DNA from: Cryptomeria japonica
Taxonomy: Eukaryota > Streptophyta > Pinopsida > Cupressales > Cupressaceae
Length of the DNA stretch: 64,000 nucleotides
Direction: 5' to 3'
Assembly (NCBI RefSeq): GCF_030272615.1
Contig: NC_081406.1
Coordinates: 478,170,900 to 478,234,899, forward strand
The notes below the pieces were generated by a model. The model saw only the letters and a program-made list of their open reading frames with translations. It searched no databases and was not told the DNA's origin. Position 1 is the stretch's first letter. Each line of letters starts with the position of its first letter. Below, one piece after another: positions 56,991-64,000 of the stretch. Position numbers and translations under genes: made by a program.

Positions 56991-58600
56991 AAAGGTCCTT
57001 AGATCTAAATTAGAGTGGTAGGTAGACTTTAGTGTTGGGATGTTTTTGAAAAAATTTGTCATATAGTTTAGGGTTTATCTTCTATGTTTTAAAAATTTTA
57101 AGCCTAAAACCCTAAACCCCAGGTCCTAGCCATGTTGTATTCTCTTTTTGATCTATTTGAGGCCCATTATGTCATCGTATGACCGACTCTTTGTGTTATC
57201 CATTCGGTTCGCTCCTCTTTCCTTTTTTCTTTACTTTTCCTTCATCTTCGATCAGATCCATGACCAGTGTTTGCACGCAGTTGCATGATTAGATTAATGG
57301 GCTGGCAAATGTTAACTCTACAACCTCACCACTTACATGATAGATGGGACCCTCTCAAGACCGCTATGCATATATGTGGTCATTGACATGGTGGAAAGGT
57401 GGGCCCGACATGGTCGCTTCCTTTGTAGTTTACTAAGTGAATAATTTGGCAAAGATCAACGGCCAAAAGTGATTGCACGACTGCACAACTAATCAAAGAT
57501 GCATCCAAAGTCTAATTCCATAATGTCATTGTAGATGTGGCATGTGGGACCCATGAAGGTTGACGGTAAATGTCTTGAACAATAAAACAAGAGCATATGG
57601 ATATCTAAGCCATGCAATAAGAGCGTGGGACCTATGCCCTCATTTTCTAAGTGTGATAAAGAGACACACTTTCATAGGAGATCTATGACTGAGATCGTCA
57701 TGCGATTGCGTGATTCGGAAAAAGTGCACGACCAAGATAAATTTGCAATGATGAGGAAGCTTAAAAGGTAACGGTGAAATAAAAAATAAAATCCATCTAT
57801 CCTTAATAAGTCAGTTCTTTCTTAGACTGGGGGAAAATCCTTGACCTGGTTGCAAAATAGGATCCTTGAATGCCACACTTCAGAGGATAACAAGTAGCAT
57901 AACAACAAGCCTTAAACAAAATCATGACATGGACCATTGAATGATGAATGCAATTGAATCATGAAACATTGAATTACAAATTTAATCAAAACAAGAACAA
58001 TCTACATCAAAAACATCAAATGGGATGATCGAATCCGTTTTGACAAGAAAACATATCTATGGCATGGAAGGTTCAATGTTTGTGTCTTTATTTTTGTTAA
58101 TCATGTTTCCTATGCTACTTGAGGATGTCTAAGACTAGAGGAGCTGTAATGGGGCATGGTTACTTTCTTTGTTTGTTGCTTGTGAATTATTCTTTAGTAA
58201 TGTGTGCACTCATCTAAGGACATGATTGGCAAAAGATCATCGAAGACATTTTGGGTTTATATGTGAAAGAAGATAATCCTTGTCTGTTGATGCAAGGAAT
58301 ACTCAAGTCATCTTGGTCTCATTATACCTCAATGCTTGTATTAACTTGCTAAATCAAAATCCATGTAAGAAATACTCAAGACATCCTAGTGTAATTATAC
58401 CTAGGTGCTTGTATTTTCTTACAACATTTTAAAAGCTCAATGATGAAATAAAATACTACCATAATATGCTGAAAAAGATGACAATTCATCCATTTAGGCT
58501 AGATATTGCATTTCATTATCTATTCATAAGGCTATCATTTCATTCTAGGATTAATAGTTGTTATGTGAATTAATTGATTGAGTATACTTGGACAAACAAA
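56991..58600. other. No gene seen; LTR-U3-like sequence
   Basis: No ORF of note. 57170-57740 has GTGGGACC, TTGCACGCAGTTGCATG and ATTGCACGACTGCACAAC phrases like those at 50030-50380, suggesting related element ends. Near 58280-58420 GGAATACTCAAG...TTATACCT is imperfectly repeated. Confidence 0.4.
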
Positions 58601-58619
58601 ACAAATTGCATTAATTTAA

Positions 58620-59340
58620 TCATTTTAGTTCATTACTACCATATAGGATTCATTATTTTCCTTTTTTCATTTTAATCATTCTCATCATTTCGATTCAATT
58701 AGGATTATCTATTTGTTAGTCTCATTTTCATTATCACGTTATCATATATATACTATTTTAGATACATCCATTTTAAATTCAACATACATTCATTTCATCA
58801 TTTATCTATACAGTTCCATTAATAAGTCATTTAGTTATTACATACGTACATAAAATTCATCAATTTCATTTCATGATATTCATCAATTATCATTTCATTT
58901 TTATAACATCATAATTGTCATCATAAGTATATAAACATCATAATCAAAACATTCATCACGTATTCATACAATTCATAAATGTTATAGGCATAAAATAGGA
59001 ATCATCATAAAACATTCATAACACATAATCAATCAATATACATAACAAATAACCATCATAATAATCATCATGTGCATATAGGAAACCATAGCATCGTATC
59101 ATCATAAGATCATCATAAGTATCCATAATCAAGATAGAATAAAATGTCATCATATAGATCATCATAATCATCATCATAGAGATCATCATAATAGCATGCA
59201 TGAAAAATCAAATAATAACCATGTAGAGAGTCAATCAATGTCCATCTGCATATCACCATAAAATCATAAAATGTCCAAGTATACAATGATATCCAAATCA
59301 TCAAAATATACAATCCCATATGATACAACAAAACCTAAAT
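58620..59340. repeat. Low-complexity TCAT/ATCATA-rich tract
   Basis: About 700 bases built mainly of TCAT, ATCAT and CATAA words, densest at 58900-59330. It produces long spurious open frames rich in Met, Ile, Tyr and Asp on the minus strand. No gene. Confidence 0.8.
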
Positions 59341-59449
59341 CAAGTCTTGATAATCTCAAGAGGCACTCCCTTCTGAGGGTGTTGTTCTTTGGTGTCCTAC
59401 ACCTGTCCCTCTAGATGGTCCTGCTCCTGGGTCCCTCTGAGGAGGCCCC

Positions 59450-59911
59450 ATAAGAGGTCGAGATAGATGGAGAAGTCAAGATAGAGGGAGAGGGAGGGGG
59501 AGAGTGTGGATTTGTAGAGGACCATTTGTAGGGAGGATGAGAGGTTTTTTATTAGTCAGGGGTGGCTAGGTGGATATGGGTAGGGATGGAGGTAGATATG
59601 GAGTTAGGGCTCCCATGAGGATTACTCGGGATATTGGTTTGGAGGGTGCAAGGAGGAGGATTCAAAGGATGATGTTCCTTTGATAAGGCAGAGAGTGGTC
59701 AATGTAACGCATTTAGATGTCACAGTTCAAGCCAATATTAGAGGACAGTGACAAGAGGGAGAGGTACAAGCATAGGAGATAGGAGGAGGATCTCAGTTAG
59801 ATGATATAACTGCCTTTAGGTCTCAGATCACATAGTTACAAGCTCAACTTCAATCACTAACTTTAGAGAGATATATGACTAGGGAGCAGGTCAAAGTTCT
59901 TACTGTAGAGT
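59450..59911 (+). repeat. Inverted repeat, left arm
   Basis: About 460 bases that are the reverse complement, at roughly 90% identity by eye, of 60130-60586. Examples: GGGAGAGGGAGGGGGAGAG here against CTCTCCCCCTCCCTCTCCC at 60538, and CAGGTCAAAGTTCTTACTG here against its complement near 60140. Confidence 0.88.
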
Positions 59912-60129
59912 GTTTGTGTCTATCAAGATGGTCGCTAGGAGGAACAGACATAACTACCTACTCTCCAAATTAAGGGAACAACACTCTCATATAAACTATG
60001 CCAGTATGCAATCTCCTTCCCCGCATACACCATCTCTTTAATAGTGTTTCCATGAGCTCCCTGGGTTCCAACCTACTCAAGACACTCAACCATATCCTCA
60101 GCTCAGTCATATCTCTCAATAGAACTATC
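59912..60129. other. Spacer of the inverted repeat
   Basis: About 218 bases, no ORF of note. It would form the loop of a long hairpin transcript. Confidence 0.7.
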
Positions 60130-60586
60130 TCACTCTGCAGTAAGAACTTTGACCTTCTCCCTAGTCATATATCTCTCTAAAGTTAGTGATTGAAGTTGAG
60201 CTTGTAACTATGTGATCTGAGACCTAAAGGCAGTTATATCATCTAACTGAGATCCTCCTCCTATCTCCTATGCTTGTACCTCTCCCTCTTGCCATTGTCC
60301 TCTAATATCAGCTTGAACTGTGACATCTACCTATGCTACCTTGACCACTCTCTACCTTATCAAAGGAACATCATCCTTTGAATCCTCCTCCTTGCACCCT
60401 CCAAACCAATATCCTGAGTAATCCTCATGGGAGCCCTAACTCCATATCTACCTCCATCCCTGCCCATATCCACCTAGCGACCCCTGACTAATAAAAAACC
60501 TCTCATCCTCGCTACAAATGGTCCTCTACAAATCCACACTCTCCCCCTCCCTCTCCCTCTATCTTGACCTCTCCATCTATCTTGAC
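60130..60586 (-). repeat. Inverted repeat, right arm (tail of the PMD pseudogene)
   Basis: Mate of 59450-59911. In minus sense it continues the PMD frame with RYRRGQDRWRGQDRGRGRG, and in its inner part has QLQSLTLERYMTREKVKVLT, a short coiled coil. Confidence 0.88.
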
Positions 60587-61709
60587 CTCTCCTATACCTC
60601 CCTCTCCCTCTATCTCCACCATCATCGCCACCCTCCTCATTACCACCTTGTGCTATCCATCGCCTCCTCCTCCATCATGGTTGACTCTCATCATCACCAT
60701 CACCATAAAATCTAAGAGGTAGCTTAGTTGGATCTTTCATCCTCGCAAATGGATGCTCTGCAAAGTAGGCATAATTTGTAGTCATCCCCGCATCTAGTAG
60801 TTGTAGTCATAAATCCAAAGAATGATGTGGCATGGAAAGGAACTCCGCACATGCACTATCAAAAGAAATTGATGGGGCCCATTCTACTCTATCCTTGTAT
60901 GTTCAAGCATACAAGGCCATCCCCTATGGCATCCCCTGGATGCGGCTGAACTATTTGTAGACCCATGCAACCAACTAACGCTCAATAACATAACGAGTCC
61001 TACCAATCAAAAACTAGCTTTGATAAACAATTGGTAGATTCTTGGCATCATCCATCCATGGCTCACAATCTACATAAGGTCTCCAAACAACTGAATCCAT
61101 GGTATCTAAGGTACATCTCCAAAATTCTAGCTTCCCTAGCCTAGGTTGGGAAACCATACCTTGATAAGCATAAAGATATGGCTATCCATTTCCTCTAACT
61201 CGATCATATAAGGGCCTCATAATATGAATGTGCTTCCAAAACCATATATGTAATAATGTGACACTAGTAAATAAGCAAGATGTGCCATCACAAACAACCT
61301 AGTGTAAATCATGATACAAGTGCACAAGCATGTAGACTCCCTAGGCATACTAGATCCTATACCTCGCCATCTACTCTAAAATTTGATCCTAACCAATAGA
61401 TAAACCTCAAGATCTCCTATCTAGGCAGATGAATCCTCCAATCAAACCTGCTAACACTGAAGTTAGAGGAGCATACTATGCGATCATATCATTCCAACGA
61501 ACCTCGGGTCCATTGAAGCTCTCATCACCAAAAACTCTACGCAGTCCCACTGCAGCCCCCATCTCATGATGGTCATAATAAACAAACTCTCCAGTGATCC
61601 AAATATGTAGAACCTTATAAATGTCCACAAGAGTAATACTAATCTCACCAATGGGCAGGTGAAAGGTGTTGTGGTCGCTATGCCACCTCTCTGCAAGTGT
61701 TGTTAGCAA
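60587..61709 (-). pseudogene. Plant mobile domain (PMD) protein, decayed
   Basis: A single minus-strand frame of about 375 codons plus the tail in the right arm. Start region LTTLAERWHSDHNTFHLPIG, then EISITLVDIYKVLHIWITGE, VFGDESFNGPEVRW, PYLYAYQGMVSQPRLGKLEF, WRCTLDTMDSVVWRPY, LIGRTRYVIER, and FARMKDPTKLPLRFYGDGDD before an Arg/Gly-rich end. The WHSDxNTFHLPxGE..ITLxD signature is that of the PMD family (PF10536), found in plant transposon-borne genes and in MAIN-type proteins. Around ten stops, one frame. TTACAG directly before the first block looks like a splice acceptor. Any upstream exon would lie beyond element A2. Confidence 0.7.
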
Positions 61710-61855
61710 ACTGTAATACCCACCAAAATACCCTAGAGAAATAAACCAAAATCTACTAACAAAAGCAGATAATTTTTTTTTAATAAATTAATATTCACTA
61801 CAACGCTAACACTAATATCTAATAATGCAACATTACTACCATTACGCATCAATGT

Positions 61856-63065
61856 TGTTGGCCATTTGGAGGAATTGATTATGTGTTGCATTGATGTTTT
61901 GTCATTGATGTCAACACGAATTGTTTTAGCAGCTTTACCGGTATCCTTTTGGTCCCAGTAGGCTATTTGGTTTCCGGTTGGATTCGATCATGATGATTCA
62001 ATATGCTCCAGTATGTTTGGCTTATGGAATTGGCTTATTCATGCTACTCGGATTCATGTTCAGCCAGTTGGTTTTGATTTGGTGATCGGATGCTATCCTC
62101 TATGCTGGCAAGCTTGGTTTGTTGTTTCAGCGAGGGTTTCATCGGCATAGCTTTGTTGAAGATCTTTGATGATATGCATAAGTGGTTTTGGTGTGGCTTC
62201 TAGTGGAGACTAAGGATTCTGATGGTGATTGTGTTCGATACTTGGTTGCTTAGCACCATTTCTTTAGCGTGTGTGCACCTATATTGGGTCCCAGTTTATC
62301 TAGGATATGGACTGACTTGATGTAGCGTGTGGATTGGACCTCTCGATGTGTTTATAAGATGTCTTATGGGTTGGATATTATTTGTTTGGTCTCAGGCTGA
62401 CATTTTTTATAATTATGTAATTTTTTTATTGTCTGGTGGTCAATATTATTGTTTATGGTCGAGGGTTTGTATATATAAGATGTAAGATCTCATTGTAGAT
62501 CATATAGGAAATGAATATGGATGTATAGGAGTGAATAATGTAAGAATCATTCAAGAAGAGGATTTGGTTGATCATTTTTTATCGAGTTGGGTTTATGTAA
62601 GAGGATTTAGTCCTTCGATATTGAGCTTAACCGAAATTGTATTTGGGCATAGGAGATGTTATCATTGCAGTTCATTCCTTCTTCCAGATTGTAGTCTAGA
62701 TTTCTATGTAGTCAGTGAGACTCCTTTTGTGATGAGCAATGTGCTCTAGGTTGTTGGCCTCCAGCAAGTGCAGGCCCCTCAATTGTAATCACATACTTAC
62801 TACAGAAGTATTATCTGACTATGGGTAGGCTTCCCACCATGGTTTTTCCTTTTATTGGGTTTTGCATGTACAAATCTTGGTGTCTTGTGGATGGTATTTA
62901 TTCTCTAATTGTTTCTTATGCTTAATTGGTTTATGCATTCTGGTATTTATCTTTTGGGTTCCCGTATTAAAGTTTTAATTTCTTAACATTTTGGTAATTC
63001 GGTGACAACTGATTCACCCCCCCCCCCCATCTTAATTGTCTTCCAGTTATTTGAATTGTCTAACA
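61856..63065 (+). repeat. 5' LTR of A2
   Basis: 1210 bp, TGTTGGCCATTTGG ... TTGTCTAACA. Run of 14 C near 63015-63028. Box CCACCATGGTTTTTCC near 62835. Confidence 0.9.
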
Positions 63066-63082
63066 ATTGGTATCAAATCTCT
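63066..63082 (+). other. Primer binding site of A2
   Basis: ATTGGTATCAAATCTCT, two changes from the family-A PBS. Confidence 0.8.
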
Positions 63083-63122
63083 AGTCCTCTTTGCAGAAGC
63101 TTAACCGCTTGAGAAAGTTCTT

Positions 63123-64000
63123 ATGGCGGCTAACAATTCAAGTTCATCTAGTTCATCTGCTACTATCTTTCAGACAGATATTCCTAGGCTTGATGGAACA
63201 AATTACAGAGTATGGAAGATTCGGATGGAGACTCATCTGAAATGTCTCGGTAAGGAAATTTGGGAAATCATAGAGAATGGTGTTACACCTTATAATCTAA
63301 CCTGGTAATCCTCCTCCAGCAAACTTGGATAAGGAGCTTGAGAAGGATTGTAGAGAAAAAGAATCCCTCTTGTGTGCACTTTTTGATCAACAAATAATGG
63401 GATTAACTGATAAATTATCAACAAAGGCTATATGGGACAAGTTGGAGACACTTAATGAAGGTGACCCTACTGTTAAGATTGATAAACTTGATGGTTACTA
63501 GGTAAGATATGAAAACTTGAAGATGGAAGAAGATGAAAGGATTACAGAATTCATGGAAAGGGTAAATGAAACTGTTATGGGAATTCAATGTTGTGGTGGA
63601 ACTCTGAGTGAAGATGAAATAGTTTCTAAAGTTCTAAGAGATTTACCACCGGCTTACAAAATGAAGGCTACTGCAATTAATGGATTGATAACAATGGATA
63701 ATACTTCTATCAATAGAGATACCTTGGTTGGGAAATTATCTCCTTTTGAGCTTGAAGAATTTGAACCTTTTGGAGCTGTGAAGTCTAAACCTGCTTTTCA
63801 TGCATCTACATCATCAACCGGCAAGAAATATTGGAAAGCTTTATATGCAAAGGAATTGGATGATATGAAGAGAGAAGATGAAGAATTTGAGCAACTTGAA
63901 GCCCTATTTTCTAGAATCTTACCTAAAGGACCGGTAGGAAGTAAGTATGAAGGAAAAACACCTTTTAAATATTTTGCATGTAATAAGATAGGTCATTTTG
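63123..64000 (+). pseudogene. Element A2 Gag (partial at window edge)
   Basis: ATG 63123 opens a Ser-rich start, then PRLDGTNYRVWKIRMETHLK. A frameshift at about 63300 and a TAG near 63500 break it; reading continues AIWDKLETLNEGDPTVK, FMERVNETVMGIQCCGG, LPPAYKMKATAIN, and ends in the first half of the zinc knuckle (FACNKIGHF) at the window edge. It retains the roughly 60 codons that element A has lost, so it shows the family-A Gag was full length. Confidence 0.9.

Larger units (their letters stand above)
61856..64000 (+). mobile_element. Element A2: second family-A copia element, runs off right edge
   Basis: 5' LTR 61856-63065, PBS, Gag from 63123 to the window end. LTR and Gag align with element A. 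Preceding pentamer AATGT would be the target duplication; the right end is outside. Confidence 0.9.

Noticed and set aside
57105-57121. Telomere-like CCCTAAA words (also near 33225 and 37508)
   Set aside because: Only one or two units each, not an interstitial telomere array.
59016-59331. Minus-strand frames rich in Met, Tyr and Asp
   Set aside because: Product of the ATCAT-rich low-complexity tract.

Overview
This window looks like intergenic DNA from a large, TE-packed seed-plant nuclear genome. I see no intact host gene, tRNA, rRNA or CRISPR array. Almost everything recognisable is LTR retrotransposon: Ty1/copia with the PBS ATTGGTATCAGAGC, and Ty3/gypsy of a Tat/Ogre-like type, all decayed by stop codons and frameshifts. 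Many old, still nearly complete elements nested in one another, few solo LTRs and very long LTRs suggest a slow-turnover genome such as a gymnosperm. That is an inference; the species cannot be read from the sequence.

Layout. 1-2584: minus-strand copia-like element C1 (second ORF start, gag, PBS, 5' LTR). 2590-32580: remains of a plus-strand gypsy element G, broken by an unclassified insert (3088-4465) and by a 26.8-kb block of nested elements. Inside the block a minus-strand element C2 (6780-31925) was entered by D (5146-6779), by copia element A (8143-21753), which itself holds copia element B (10604-17315), and by gypsy element E (22303-30044). B and E have perfect 5-bp target duplications (TAATC and TATTG); A has a 4/5 match. 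Hand-counted LTR divergence (E about 4.5%, B about 7.5%, A about 10%) agrees with B being younger than A.

32595-37668: two 0.8-kb direct repeats (F) bracket a degenerate minus-strand reading frame of unknown function. 37705-39454: an 85-bp minisatellite and a short frame with an in-frame 38-codon duplication. 39455-47906: element H, a GAG-only copia relative with 2.5-kb LTRs, a Gag with four zinc-knuckle units and no pol; its PBS and PPT match those of the pol-bearing copia elements. 48265-49136 and 52733-56743: two long decayed plus-strand frames of unknown function; the second carries a G-patch domain and coiled coils. Between them lies a probable 5'-truncated minus-strand LINE. 59450-61709: a minus-strand plant-mobile-domain (PMD) pseudogene whose tail is duplicated as an inverted repeat with arms of about 460 bp. 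61856-64000: a second family-A copia element running off the window.

How the pieces work together. A and B once encoded Gag, protease, integrase, RT and RNase H. H and C kept Gag and the cis signals and may have been mobilised in trans. The most unusual items are a fragment of a host ubinuclein (HIRA-complex) gene inside the 4.3-kb LTR of E, the unrecognised second ORF of family C, the G-patch frame, and the PMD inverted duplication.
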